Shown one piece after another: positions 19,220-27,614 of a stretch of DNA of 64,000 nucleotides. The position numbers were made by a program, and so were the translations under genes. This stretch comes from Ezakiella massiliensis (lineage in GTDB: Bacteria; Bacillota; Clostridia; Tissierellales; Peptoniphilaceae): positions 248,001 through 312,000 of the forward strand of contig NZ_LT635475.1 in the NCBI RefSeq assembly GCF_900120165.1, written 5' to 3'. Every line of letters starts with the position of its first letter. Positions within the stretch are counted from its first letter, which is position 1. Below the pieces are notes generated by a model that had not been told where the DNA came from, made no database searches, and saw only the letters and a list, made by a program, of their open reading frames with translations.

Positions 19220-19427
19220 CATCTTCCTCTGAATCAATGCTATCATCTTCAATCAGGATTTCAAAATTCTTCTCACAGTCATCAATATAGTCTTCACATT
19301 TTTTTATTAATGTTTTTGCTTCTAAAAATAGGTTGTAGCTTTCGTTAAGCGCAATTTCATCAGACTCGAGAAGCTCTATGATTTCATTTATTCTCTTTAT
19401 GCCATCTTCGTAGTTAAAGTTTTCCAT
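19209..19427 (-). CDS. xseB: Exodeoxyribonuclease VII small subunit
   Basis: The small subunit of exonuclease VII, which degrades single-stranded DNA from both ends. The 72-residue sequence has the family pattern NYEDGIKRINEIIELLESDEIALNES, followed by YNLFLEA and a coiled region with CEDYIDDCEK. The C-terminus is acidic. It lies 9 bases after xseA and overlaps the prenyltransferase start region. Confidence 0.95.
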   Translation of the reverse strand: MENFNYEDGIKRINEIIELLESDEIALNESYNLFLEAKTLIKKCEDYIDDCEKNFEILIEDDSIDSEEDVEF

Positions 19428-19436
19428 ATACTCCTC

Positions 19437-20618
19437 CTAAATAATTTCAGAAATAAGGCTACCTTTTTCAAAAATAGTTTTTAGCTTGTCGCCCTTATTA
19501 TAACTAGACTTTTCTGACAATAATTCACCATTCTCATCAACAGTTATAGTATAACCTTTCTTTAAAAGTTTTTGCGTGTCAAATGGTATTAACTGAGATG
19601 AATAGTCTTTAAGTTCATTCTTGTATTTTAAAATCTTTAATCTCATGGATTGATTAATAGTTTTATTTTTTTCTAGTATCTGTTCTTTACTATTTTTTAA
19701 TTTTTTAATAGGTGATTTTAGATTAATTATATTTTCAAGAGCTCTAAGATTTTTACGCTCATCATTGAAATAAATAAAATAGTTATTAATCATCAAGTCA
19801 AGCCTATCTTCTAAATTATAAACATCTTGATAAATATCTGGAGAGATAAGTTCCGCAGCGGCAGTAGGGGTTGCAGCTCTTAAATCGGCAACGAAATCAG
19901 TAATTAAAAAATCTGGTTCATGTCCAATTGCTGAAACTGTGGGATGAATTGACTCAGCTAATTTGCGAGCAATTCTTTCATTGTTAAAAACTGCAAGTTC
20001 TTCATAACTACCTCCACCCCTTGTCAAAACAACAACATCAAGATCTTTAGAATTAAAATAATCGATAGCCCTACATACTTCATTTACAGTTTCCACACCT
20101 TGAACATGGACTGGATACAAGTATATGTTTGCTAATGGATACCTTCTTTTAATTACAGATATAAAATCTTTAAGTGCTGATCCAGATGGAGATGTAATAA
20201 GCCCAATATTTTTTGGCTTTAATGGAAGTGGCCTTTTTGTAAGATTGAAGAGTCCTTCTTTTTCCAACTGTTCTTTCAGTTGTAAAAATTTTATATATAA
20301 ATCTCCTAATCCTTGAACCTTTGCTTCGGAAACAATAAATTGATACTGGCCCGCCCTTTCATAAACATCAATTCTTCCCTCTAATATAACACTGTCGCCT
20401 TCTTCAAAAGGAATTTCTTCATATTTACTAAGTATATTAAAAAAAACACATCTAATTCTGGAATCCTCATCTTTTAACTCAAAATATAGGTGTCCATTTT
20501 TAGATGGTTCTTTAAAGGCACAAACCTCTCCCTCTATAGCAATAGACCTTAGGTTAATATCATTTACTAATATATTCTTTATATAATTGTTTATTGCAGA
20601 TACACTAAACTCAATCAT
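19437..20618 (-). CDS. xseA: Exodeoxyribonuclease VII large subunit
   Basis: The catalytic subunit of exonuclease VII. An N-terminal OB fold (SVSAINNYIKNIL to about residue 100) includes GHLYFELKDEDSRIRCVFF. The catalytic region has GLITSPSGSALKDFISVIKRR, LTRGGGSYEELAVFN and AIGHEPDFLITDFVADLRAATPTAAAELI. A coiled coil follows, and the C-terminus has KKGYTITVDENG. At 393 residues it is a little shorter than the Escherichia coli protein, mainly in the coiled coil. It overlaps nusB by 8 bases. Confidence 0.96.
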   Translation of the reverse strand: MIEFSVSAINNYIKNILVNDINLRSIAIEGEVCAFKEPSKNGHLYFELKDEDSRIRCVFFNILSKYEEIPFEEGDSVILEGRIDVYERAGQYQFIVSEAKVQGLGDLYIKFLQLKEQLEKEGLFNLTKRPLPLKPKNIGLITSPSGSALKDFISVIKRRYPLANIYLYPVHVQGVETVNEVCRAIDYFNSKDLDVVVLTRGGGSYEELAVFNNERIARKLAESIHPTVSAIGHEPDFLITDFVADLRAATPTAAAELISPDIYQDVYNLEDRLDLMINNYFIYFNDERKNLRALENIINLKSPIKKLKNSKEQILEKNKTINQSMRLKILKYKNELKDYSSQLIPFDTQKLLKKGYTITVDENGELLSEKSSYNKGDKLKTIFEKGSLISEII

Positions 20619-21021
20619 TAATAAACCTCGAAATCTTACCTAAAAGTGAATTTACAACTTTATAGGAATCAACACCTGAATATATTTTAGAAATTTCAAC
20701 CGCTTCATTTATAGCAACTCCGACAGGTATAGCCAAATATTTAATTTCAACGAGAGCAAGTCTAATGATACACTTGTCTATTAAAGAAATCCTATTAAAT
20801 TTATAATTTTTCTCTTCTCTGTTGATTACTTCCTCAATATTATCTTTGTTATCAAGATACTCTAAAAGCAACTCGTATGTATAGGACATAGAGTCTTTTT
20901 CAATATTATTGTTAATTACGTAGTTATCAATAAATTCTGCAGTAAACTGGTTATTTATTTCCATAGCATATAAAATTTTTATTGCTTCTTCACGATGTTT
21001 TTTTCTATTTTCTATTCTCAT
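20611..21021 (-). CDS. nusB: Transcription antitermination factor NusB
   Basis: NusB pairs with NusE (S10) to bind boxA in rRNA leaders and support antitermination. The 136 residues begin RKKHREEAIKILYAMEINNQ and end with the family hallmark AINEAVEISKIYSGVDSYKVVNSLLGKISR. There is no clear ribosome-binding site before the ATG at 21021, because a terminator-like hairpin fills the space up to the preceding Asp23 gene. It belongs to the nusB-xseA-xseB-ispA-recN run. Confidence 0.95.
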   Translation of the reverse strand: MRIENRKKHREEAIKILYAMEINNQFTAEFIDNYVINNNIEKDSMSYTYELLLEYLDNKDNIEEVINREEKNYKFNRISLIDKCIIRLALVEIKYLAIPVGVAINEAVEISKIYSGVDSYKVVNSLLGKISRFIND

Positions 21022-21032
21022 AATATCATCTT

Positions 21033-21058
21033 AAAAAAAGCCCTTATTTAAGGGCTTT
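21033..21058 (-). terminator. Hairpin between Asp23 and nusB genes
   Basis: On the minus strand AAAGCCCTT/AAGGGCTTT with an AAAT loop is followed by a run of seven T. It starts at the stop codon of the Asp23 gene and ends about 12 bases before nusB. It may act as an attenuator, because nusB has no room for a separate promoter outside the coding sequence. Confidence 0.85.
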
Positions 21059-21437
21059 ATGCATTCACTTTCTCTTTAAAGTTAGAATCTGTATTTAAAC
21101 TTGTAACTAGAACATTAACATATTCTACTTCTAAGTTCGTCATAGATTCTACTGAGTTTTTTACGTTCTTTTGAATTTCTCTACATGTGTTTTCAATATC
21201 AACACCATAGTTAAGTTCAACTGCAATTTCTAAACTAATTATATCTTCAGAAATACTTACCTTAACACCTTGACTTTGTTTATTTGAGAAAATATCAGTA
21301 AATGTTTCAGTAACAGTTTTTACTGTTTTACAAACACCATCGATTTCTTCTGTAGCGAGTCTGGCGATATTAGCAATAACATTTTCTGAAATAGTAACAT
21401 TGCCTTGAACAATACTTGTATTTTCGTTATTATTCAT
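21057..21437 (-). CDS. Asp23/Gls24 family envelope stress response protein
   Basis: Asp23/Gls24 proteins form a membrane-associated layer linked to envelope stress and fatty-acid homeostasis. The 126-residue sequence has the family core GNVTISENVIANIARLATEEIDGV and the C-terminal VSISEDIISLEIAVELNYGVDIENTCREIQ. It lies just upstream of nusB, as B. subtilis YqhY does next to nusB, so it is probably the YqhY ortholog. A second family member is encoded at 45742-46098. Confidence 0.92.
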   Translation of the reverse strand: MNNNENTSIVQGNVTISENVIANIARLATEEIDGVCKTVKTVTETFTDIFSNKQSQGVKVSISEDIISLEIAVELNYGVDIENTCREIQKNVKNSVESMTNLEVEYVNVLVTSLNTDSNFKEKVNA

Positions 21438-21458
21438 AATTCCTCCTAGAAGCTAAAA

Positions 21459-21776
21459 CTAAAAATTATCTGATTCATTAGATGATTCGTTGTCATCTTC
21501 ATCCCAGTTTAAATCATCCCAATCGTCGTCATCTTCATCGAAGCAATAATCATCGTCATCTTCAAAAAGCATTTCTAATTCAGCTAAATCGTCATCTAGC
21601 ATTTCAACATAATTCTCTAGACTTTGAAAATCAGAGTTTAAAAAATCTATTTCATTAGCCATGTCTTCCATGCAATCTAGCATTTCTAAAACGATCTTTT
21701 CAAGCTTGCTATCCTCACCTGTTAATCCATAGCCTTCTGCTAAACCTTTTAAGTATGATACTTTTTTAATAGTCAT
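21459..21776 (-). CDS. Acidic protein of the CD1247 N-terminal domain type
   Basis: The N-terminal 60 residues match the pattern of a small clostridial family, KVSYLKGLAEGYGL followed by SKLEKIVLEMLDCMEDMANEI, that is often annotated after Clostridioides CD1247. Function is not established. The C-terminal 45 residues are extraordinarily acidic, with runs of Asp and interspersed Trp and Tyr (EDDDDYCFDEDDDDWDDLNW). A predicted helical N-terminus and an unstructured acidic tail are all that can be seen. It sits between efp and the Asp23 gene. Confidence 0.7.
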   Translation of the reverse strand: MTIKKVSYLKGLAEGYGLTGEDSKLEKIVLEMLDCMEDMANEIDFLNSDFQSLENYVEMLDDDLAELEMLFEDDDDYCFDEDDDDWDDLNWDEDDNESSNESDNF

Positions 21777-21787
21777 AACTCCTCCTT

Positions 21788-22345
21788 TTATACTCTAGAT
21801 AAGTATTCTCCAGTCCTGGTATCAATTTTTAAAACATCTCCACTTTCAACAAATAATGGAACTTGTAATGAAAAACCTGTTTCTACAGTTGCTGATTTAG
21901 TTGCTGAACTTGATGTGTCACCCTTTACTCCTGGTTCCGTTTCTGTGACCTTGAGTTCTACAAAGTTAGGAGCTAATACTTCAAAAGGTTTTCCATCAAA
22001 AAATCTTATTGTTGCAATATCATTTTCTCTTAAAAATTGTAGAGCTTCCTCTACTTCCTCTCTTCCTAAGGGCATTTGTTCATAAGTTTCATTATCCATA
22101 AAGTAGTATAATTCACCATCATTATATAAGTATTGCATTTCCTTTGTTTGAATGTTAGCCTTTTCATATCTATCTGATGGGTTGAAGTTTAATTCACGTG
22201 TGCCACCTTTAACAACATTTCTGATTTTTGTACTTACAAATGCAGCACCTTTACCTGGCTTTACGTGTTGGAAATCAAGAACTTGCCAAACATCTCCATC
22301 CATTACAAAAGTAACGCCTTTTCTAAATTCACCTGCTGATATCAT
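21788..22345 (-). CDS. efp: Translation elongation factor P
   Basis: EF-P rescues ribosomes stalled on proline stretches. The 185-residue sequence has three OB-like domains. The N-terminal loop HVKPGKGAAFVSTKIRN carries the Lys that is modified, or left bare, depending on the clade. The C-terminal signature is IDTRTGEYLSRV. It is the first gene after a clean promoter and begins with GGAGG. It heads the run of genes down to recN or beyond. Confidence 0.97.
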   Translation of the reverse strand: MISAGEFRKGVTFVMDGDVWQVLDFQHVKPGKGAAFVSTKIRNVVKGGTRELNFNPSDRYEKANIQTKEMQYLYNDGELYYFMDNETYEQMPLGREEVEEALQFLRENDIATIRFFDGKPFEVLAPNFVELKVTETEPGVKGDTSSSATKSATVETGFSLQVPLFVESGDVLKIDTRTGEYLSRV

Positions 22346-22372
22346 AATTAACCTCCCGTTTCTAATACAGTT

Positions 22373-22401
22373 ATTTTAACATATAATTGTAAAATAATCA
22401 A
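22373..22401 (-). promoter_or_regulatory. Predicted efp promoter
   Basis: On the minus strand TTGATT (22396-22401) and TAAAAT (22373-22378) are separated by 17 bases. The -35 box touches the stop codon of the last pilus-cluster gene. A GGGAGG site precedes the efp ATG. Confidence 0.65.
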
Positions 22402-23349
22402 TTATCTTTTATAATTTATAATCCTCGGATCTGCAAAAACTATATTTATTAAAGCAAATTTATTTGAAATACTAAACCTATCTACATTAACCTTATCTTT
22501 ATTTATTGCCTGCAAATATCCATCGATAATAATTCTCCCTGTTCCTTCTATTTCATCTATAAAAAGATTTCCTGACTTTATACATAAAAACCCATTAAAC
22601 TTTAAGTGTTTTGAACGAAGATTTCCGTTATTAAATATATACAAGCGGTTAAACTCAAAACCATCTTTTAAGTCAAAGAAAATATTTGTATTTGGATGAG
22701 ATCCTATTATATAAGTGGTAACTGTAAAAGGGGTTTTAAGAACTTCCCTATCTCCATTTTTAACTATAATTTGTAAATTCTCTACTGTTATATAATTATC
22801 ACCAGGTTCCAGTTCAATAATATTCATAAATTTTTCATCATATTGTGGCTCCAAATTCTCTAAGGCCTGGTTTATCAATCTGTTTTTTTCATTTTGAAAA
22901 ATGTTGTCTGATGTATTATCTATAATCTCATCTTTACAAGTCGTCAACATTTTGTTAACTGTATCCACAGTAAAATTTCCATAGATTGATGTGCTTTCAG
23001 ATTTATAAGACATATTAAAATTAATAAATGAGTCCAGTGATTTAATGCTATCAAATGAAATATTTTCACTAATAAAATTATTAGGGCTATATCTACTTTT
23101 TTCTAAACCTGTTAATTTCTGCGACTTATCATTTTTAAAAGCATCTTCTACCATTCTATCTTTAAAGTTTTCAAAAAAATAAAGCATTGTACTGTACATA
23201 TCTTGCTCAATCTGAAAGCCTTTTACTTCTAGTGCAAGTATTTGGTTTTTTCTATATACATCCTCCAACTTTATCATAACTATACTGCTGATTAGCATTA
23301 AAAAACATATAAACCATATCAAGACTGAACCCTTGTATTTTTTAATCAT
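22402..23349 (-). CDS. PilX-like pilus cluster protein with N-terminal membrane segment
   Basis: I cannot name this 315-residue protein with certainty. It starts MIKKYKGSVLIWFICFLMLISS, one hydrophobic helix like those of PilX or PilV-type accessory proteins that begin with KG^S. The rest is an extracellular-looking domain with many Asn, Ile and Phe and a likely beta-helix-like C-terminus (LYIFNNGNLRSKHLKFNGFLCI, NLFIDEIEGTGRIIIDGYL). It is the last gene of the pilus cluster and overlaps the upstream pilin-like gene by 8 bases. The assignment rests on position and the N-terminus. Confidence 0.6.
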   Translation of the reverse strand: MIKKYKGSVLIWFICFLMLISSIVMIKLEDVYRKNQILALEVKGFQIEQDMYSTMLYFFENFKDRMVEDAFKNDKSQKLTGLEKSRYSPNNFISENISFDSIKSLDSFINFNMSYKSESTSIYGNFTVDTVNKMLTTCKDEIIDNTSDNIFQNEKNRLINQALENLEPQYDEKFMNIIELEPGDNYITVENLQIIVKNGDREVLKTPFTVTTYIIGSHPNTNIFFDLKDGFEFNRLYIFNNGNLRSKHLKFNGFLCIKSGNLFIDEIEGTGRIIIDGYLQAINKDKVNVDRFSISNKFALINIVFADPRIINYKR

Positions 23350-23902
23350 TGTAGACTCCGGACAAAACCTTCCTTATGCTTTCATTTCCAAACTTGTCTT
23401 TAATATATATTTCAAAAATACCATCATTATATGAAAGATCAAATTTTTCTATATTTCTAATAATAATATTGTCAGAGAATGCGCTATATGCTAAATTACC
23501 TCTGATGGCAGTATTATAAGCCCTATACTTTAATTTACCATTATCATTTTCAAAATAATAATAGTTAATTATTTTCTCTTTATATTTATCTTTTTCTCTA
23601 TCATCAAAAAGATATGATTCAAAAACATATTGATTATCAGTGCTATTAAACCTATCCTTAATTTCAACTATACTGTATGTATTTGCCATTTTAATTTGAT
23701 TTGAAATAAAATAAGAAGCATCAAAAAGGTCAAAATAATTTTTGTTATTTTCTTCTGCTTTAGAATTAACTAATACATTTTTAAAAAAAATTAGACCAGT
23801 CATTAGTAACGATATAAAGATGATAGAAATTATAACTTCTAGCAAAGTAAAAGCTGATTTACTTTTCTTTGATTGAAAAACGTATTTCAAAATCCTTACC
23901 AT
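23342..23902 (-). CDS. Prepilin-like protein (minor pilin)
   Basis: A type IV pilin-like protein of 186 residues. The prepilin signal is KSAFTLLEVIIS, with cleavage expected before Phe; the -1 residue is Ala instead of the usual Gly, and Glu at +5 is present. A 20-residue hydrophobic helix follows and then a polar, Tyr- and Asp-rich domain of about 140 residues. The ATG at 23902 overlaps the upstream pilin gene by 44 bases. An in-frame TTG four codons later is an alternative start. Confidence 0.8.
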   Translation of the reverse strand: MVRILKYVFQSKKSKSAFTLLEVIISIIFISLLMTGLIFFKNVLVNSKAEENNKNYFDLFDASYFISNQIKMANTYSIVEIKDRFNSTDNQYVFESYLFDDREKDKYKEKIINYYYFENDNGKLKYRAYNTAIRGNLAYSAFSDNIIIRNIEKFDLSYNDGIFEIYIKDKFGNESIRKVLSGVYND

Positions 23903-24182
23903 CCTTATTGTAATCTAACTTATAAGTGCGTATATTCTTATAAGAATTAATTAAGCTAATATTATATAAATCAGATGCCTCTATGCTTCCGTTTGCCTGG
24001 CATTGATAAATATAATTTTCAATGTTTAGAAGCTCGGCATTATTTGTGTACAAGTCTTTTTGCTTTTTATTTATTGAGTTCAAACAGAAGGCTATAGAGG
24101 AAAAAGAAATTGAGACAACTAAAATAACAATCAAAAGCTCCAATAATGTAAATCCATTTTTCTTTTTTCTTACTTTAGTCAC
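23859..24182 (-). CDS. Prepilin-like protein (minor pilin, short)
   Basis: A 107-residue pilin-like protein. The signal is KNGFTLLELLIVILVV with canonical Gly at -1 and Glu at +5. The ectodomain is only about 70 residues. The gene overlaps both neighbours, which are also pilin-like, so the three are likely made together as minor pilins that cap or prime the fibre. Confidence 0.82.
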   Translation of the reverse strand: MTKVRKKKNGFTLLELLIVILVVSISFSSIAFCLNSINKKQKDLYTNNAELLNIENYIYQCQANGSIEASDLYNISLINSYKNIRTYKLDYNKDGKDFEIRFSIKEK

Positions 24183-24630
24183 TTTTTTCTTTTACCTCAA
24201 CTCTAAATTTGGCTATAACAGGAGTGAAGATTATTTCATAATCCTTAAATTCTCCACTTATAAAAAACCTACCTGAATAACTTGGTGCCATAGTTTTGTT
24301 AATTTTATAATTAAGTAAATATTGGTCACCATCTGGTCGTTTAAATTTCATTTTACCCTTTAGCTTGTACTCTTTTCTTAAATCTCCAGAAATTATATAA
24401 AGTGTCTGCATATCAACTTCTGAAACAAATAACTCCACTTTTCTTTTAGAGCCTGCAGCCATCCTGGAAGCATCAGCCATCGCATTTTTTATTCTCTCAA
24501 CTTCTCGCCGTTCCATATATGCTTCATAACCATCTCTGGAAGAAAATATTATTAAAAAAGATATGCTTATAATAATCAATACTATTATAATTTCTATGAT
24601 TGTAAATGCAGATTTTTTATTTGATTTCAT
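24175..24630 (-). CDS. Prepilin-like protein (minor pilin, GspH-like)
   Basis: A 151-residue pilin-like protein with signal KSAFTIIEIIIVLIII. Ala occupies -1 and Glu +5. The pattern RMAAGSKRKVELFVSEVDMQTLYIISGDLRKEY after the helix resembles GspH/FimT-type minor pseudopilins, which is a weak guess from shape. It overlaps the PilO-like gene by 14 bases and the next pilin gene by 8. Confidence 0.8.
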   Translation of the reverse strand: MKSNKKSAFTIIEIIIVLIIISISFLIIFSSRDGYEAYMERREVERIKNAMADASRMAAGSKRKVELFVSEVDMQTLYIISGDLRKEYKLKGKMKFKRPDGDQYLLNYKINKTMAPSYSGRFFISGEFKDYEIIFTPVIAKFRVEVKEKSD

Positions 24631-25918
24631 AAATATTCCTGAATCTAACCAAGAAAACTTTTCTATCCTTAAATTCGCTTTCTTTCAGTTGGTTATCGTT
24701 AATTAGCTCCTCTTTTATTACTCCGCCCGAAATACTATCTATAAATTCATCAATACTATTCTCTCCTTCTTTAGAGACTGTTCTAATAATTCCATTTTTT
24801 TGTATTTCATTATATATATCACTTTTTATTTCCAGATTAAGGTTTTCAAGTGCAAAAGATGTTGAGCTTTTATCAGGAATATTAAATTTTATGCCATAAA
24901 TTTCTATTGGAAAATTATATTTATCTTCTACATGAAAAATAAATTTACCATCTAAATAATTGCCACTTATATTCTTGATCTCTCCATAATAATCTGTTAC
25001 GCATAGTTCTAAATTGCGGCTAATATTATTAAATAAATCGCATTTTAACAATACATCAATTTCACCTGTAAAAAACTTCACGCTTTTATTTTTAAATGAT
25101 ACAAGCGCAGATCCATTTTCATCAGAATTGTTGTATATGTTAACGATATATGATTGGTAATTTTTATTTGGGTTAACTTGATATTTGCCTTCAACTGATA
25201 TGTTTTGATGCATTGGAGTACATAATAAATCAAAATTTTCCTCTCTAAAATCTATTAAGGCAAATTCCTCTTTTTTCTCAACTATGTTGGTATCACTTCT
25301 TACATCCATATTAGAATTTGATTCTGATTTAGAATCATTATTTTCATCTGAACCTTCATCCCCAGTTTCATCCATGTCATCTTCTAAAAGATTAGTAATT
25401 CGATTGTCAATTGTCAAATCTTTATGACTGAATGATTTATCGAATAAGAATAAATTCTTTAAGTCTATATGTACTTTATCATCTTTGATTAAAGTAAAAT
25501 CTAGAAGCTTATCAGGAAGAATTGATTTTAAATTATCTAATAGATAAATATCACTCATTTCTAATCTAGAATTAGTTACCATTGGGTATATACTTGTGTT
25601 TCCATAGAAATTATCATAAGTATTTTCTAGTGACATATAATCAAGATTATTTAATCTAGAAAATTCTACTATCTCATTATAAAAATCATCATATTTTTTG
25701 TTGTCAAAATCTACTTCTGGCAACTCTTCTTCTGGAGGTGTTCCATTTGATCTTAACTGAACGCTTGACTCTTGAATTTTTTCTTTAATATTGTCAATCT
25801 CTTTTTTCAATGGAATAATGCCTTTAAAAAACAACAAAATAGATAATAAAATTAAAGCAATAATTGATGTAACTTTTAGTATTCTAATTTTATTAATACT
25901 ATCATTAATACTCTGCAT
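24617..25918 (-). CDS. PilO-like inner membrane protein with long acidic linker
   Basis: The N-terminus has one membrane helix (VTSIIALILLSILLFFKGIIPL) followed by a coiled coil, the layout of PilO. PilO joins PilN in the alignment complex that links the cytoplasmic ring to the fibre base. About 60 residues later comes a low-complexity acidic stretch rich in Asp, Glu, Ser and Asn (roughly residues 180-215), which is unusual. The remaining 220 residues look like a beta domain of unknown type. I chose the ATG at 25918, preceded by GAGGTGGG; the frame extends four codons further up to a TTG. The gene overlaps the PilM/N-like gene by 14 bases. Confidence 0.65.
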   Translation of the reverse strand: MQSINDSINKIRILKVTSIIALILLSILLFFKGIIPLKKEIDNIKEKIQESSVQLRSNGTPPEEELPEVDFDNKKYDDFYNEIVEFSRLNNLDYMSLENTYDNFYGNTSIYPMVTNSRLEMSDIYLLDNLKSILPDKLLDFTLIKDDKVHIDLKNLFLFDKSFSHKDLTIDNRITNLLEDDMDETGDEGSDENNDSKSESNSNMDVRSDTNIVEKKEEFALIDFREENFDLLCTPMHQNISVEGKYQVNPNKNYQSYIVNIYNNSDENGSALVSFKNKSVKFFTGEIDVLLKCDLFNNISRNLELCVTDYYGEIKNISGNYLDGKFIFHVEDKYNFPIEIYGIKFNIPDKSSTSFALENLNLEIKSDIYNEIQKNGIIRTVSKEGENSIDEFIDSISGGVIKEELINDNQLKESEFKDRKVFLVRFRNIYEIK

Positions 25919-27152
25919 TTCCCACCTCAAAACTTAGCTCATATTGAACGGTATTACCCATATTTTTAATCTTAGATACTTTATCAGAGTACTTTTCATC
26001 TAAGTTTTCCGAGCTGCTTATAGTTACAATTAATTCCCCACCAGCAACTCTCGCATTTATTATCTCATAGCCTAAATTTAACTCCTCTAAAATATCAATT
26101 ATTTTTTCACCATTAAGTAATTGATAGCTGGACAGAGTTTGCTCATAATCTTCAATCACTGAGATCTTATCTTCTTGGTTTTTAATAGTGTTATCCTTGC
26201 TGATTAAATTTTCAATTCTCTGATTTGCTATAATTTCATATTCCTCGTACAAATTTTCAAGATTTGATCTCAAAGATTGCATATAATATATTTCAAAAAT
26301 AAAAATAGCTAATAAAGATAAAAATAAAATTGTTAGCAAAGGGCTTTTCTTATTCTTTTTAGAACTATTTAACAAGTTCTGATCACTCTTTAACCCAGCT
26401 CTTGGAATATCGAAATATTTAATAATTTCTAAATTTTTAAAAGCAAAAGTTAATAAGTATTCTTTTGTCTCTACACTAATATTATAAGGAATTAATTTTA
26501 AATTATAATCTGAAGGACTATCTAGGTCCTCCAAAAGTCCGCCCAATACAGATGCAAGCAGCTCAAAATCTAAATTTTCATAAATTTCATCTTCAGTTAC
26601 ATTCTCGACATTTTCCTCCATATTTCTTTTGGCTCTCTCATTATAAAAACTTCTATCATCATAAAAATACTTTTCTACATGCCCATTATCAACAGCCATT
26701 ATAAAATAAAAATCTTTTTCAAGTATAAAATAAATATTCTTTGCATCTTTTGATGTCGATTTAAGTAAGTCATAAAAACTATATAAATTATAAGTAACTC
26801 CTAAATCTACAGAAGCCCTTTGAAAAGCTTCTATAGTTTTTAAATCAAAGTTAAAAATAGAATGAGTATTATCAGAATCTATAATGGATTTATACTTTGT
26901 CCTATCTAAGTAAAGCATGGCATTATTAATGTTCTCATTCTTTTTAAATATTTCAATATAAGAGTTTGGATCCAAAATATAAACATTACATGATTTATAT
27001 TTTAAAAATTTATTTAATTTATTAAGTGTCAAAGTAAGAACTTCATCATTTATGACACCATTTTCATCATATAAGTTTTCATAAAAGAAATATCTTCTTT
27101 CTTCGCCATCAAAATACTGAGCAAAATAACTGGTAATAAAAATATCACCCAT
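25905..27152 (-). CDS. PilM/PilN-like fused pilus alignment protein
   Basis: The 415 residues suggest a GspL-like fusion: a cytoplasmic N-terminal region of about 270 residues in the position of PilM, then one transmembrane helix (PLLTILFLSLLAIFIFEIYYM) and a coiled coil plus small C-terminal domain as in PilN (LEELNLGYEIINARVAGGELIVTIS). I see no clear actin-like motif in the N-terminal part, so that identification rests on layout and gene order. It lies between the prepilin peptidase and the PilO-like gene, the normal place for pilM and pilN. Confidence 0.6.
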   Translation of the reverse strand: MGDIFITSYFAQYFDGEERRYFFYENLYDENGVINDEVLTLTLNKLNKFLKYKSCNVYILDPNSYIEIFKKNENINNAMLYLDRTKYKSIIDSDNTHSIFNFDLKTIEAFQRASVDLGVTYNLYSFYDLLKSTSKDAKNIYFILEKDFYFIMAVDNGHVEKYFYDDRSFYNERAKRNMEENVENVTEDEIYENLDFELLASVLGGLLEDLDSPSDYNLKLIPYNISVETKEYLLTFAFKNLEIIKYFDIPRAGLKSDQNLLNSSKKNKKSPLLTILFLSLLAIFIFEIYYMQSLRSNLENLYEEYEIIANQRIENLISKDNTIKNQEDKISVIEDYEQTLSSYQLLNGEKIIDILEELNLGYEIINARVAGGELIVTISSSENLDEKYSDKVSKIKNMGNTVQYELSFEVGNAEY

Positions 27153-27589
27153 TAAAATATACCTCCAATATAGATAATAATACCTAACTCTCCAACTGCA
27201 AAAGCTGGAAACATTGGTATGTGTGAATCATTTTTATGTATATATAATATAATACCATAAATTAGAGAAATAATTAAGTAGGTCCACCAAAAAATAATAA
27301 ATGATTTTACATCTAAAGAAATTAATTGTAGGCATAAAAAAATAATATCTGCCTCACCAACCATCCTTCTAAAATATTTAAAGGAAAAGTATATAGCAAA
27401 TATTACTATAGCAAAAATCAATTTATTTTTAAAATACAAGGAGTCTTTTAACATATATGCAGAAACAATTTGAAAAACATTTATAGCATATAAAAAAATT
27501 GAAGATACAGACTTTGTTTTAATATCTTCAATTGCTATAAAAATTAATATTAATAAAATAAATACTCTTAAAAGCAAATATAAATTCAT
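27152..27589 (-). CDS. A24 family prepilin peptidase, small form
   Basis: The enzyme cuts prepilin leader peptides at the inner membrane. At 145 residues it has only the peptidase core, without the N-terminal methylase domain or its zinc cysteines. Catalytic Asp residues are expected in IAIEDIKTKSVSS (near residue 22) and in GEADIIFL, where the family has GxGD; the second Gly is Ala here. Four to five hydrophobic helices are visible. It follows the major pilin gene by 25 bases. Confidence 0.8.
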   Translation of the reverse strand: MNLYLLLRVFILLILIFIAIEDIKTKSVSSIFLYAINVFQIVSAYMLKDSLYFKNKLIFAIVIFAIYFSFKYFRRMVGEADIIFLCLQLISLDVKSFIIFWWTYLIISLIYGIILYIHKNDSHIPMFPAFAVGELGIIIYIGGIF

Positions 27590-27614
27590 AAGTAGAATCT
27601 TCTAAAACGCCAAA

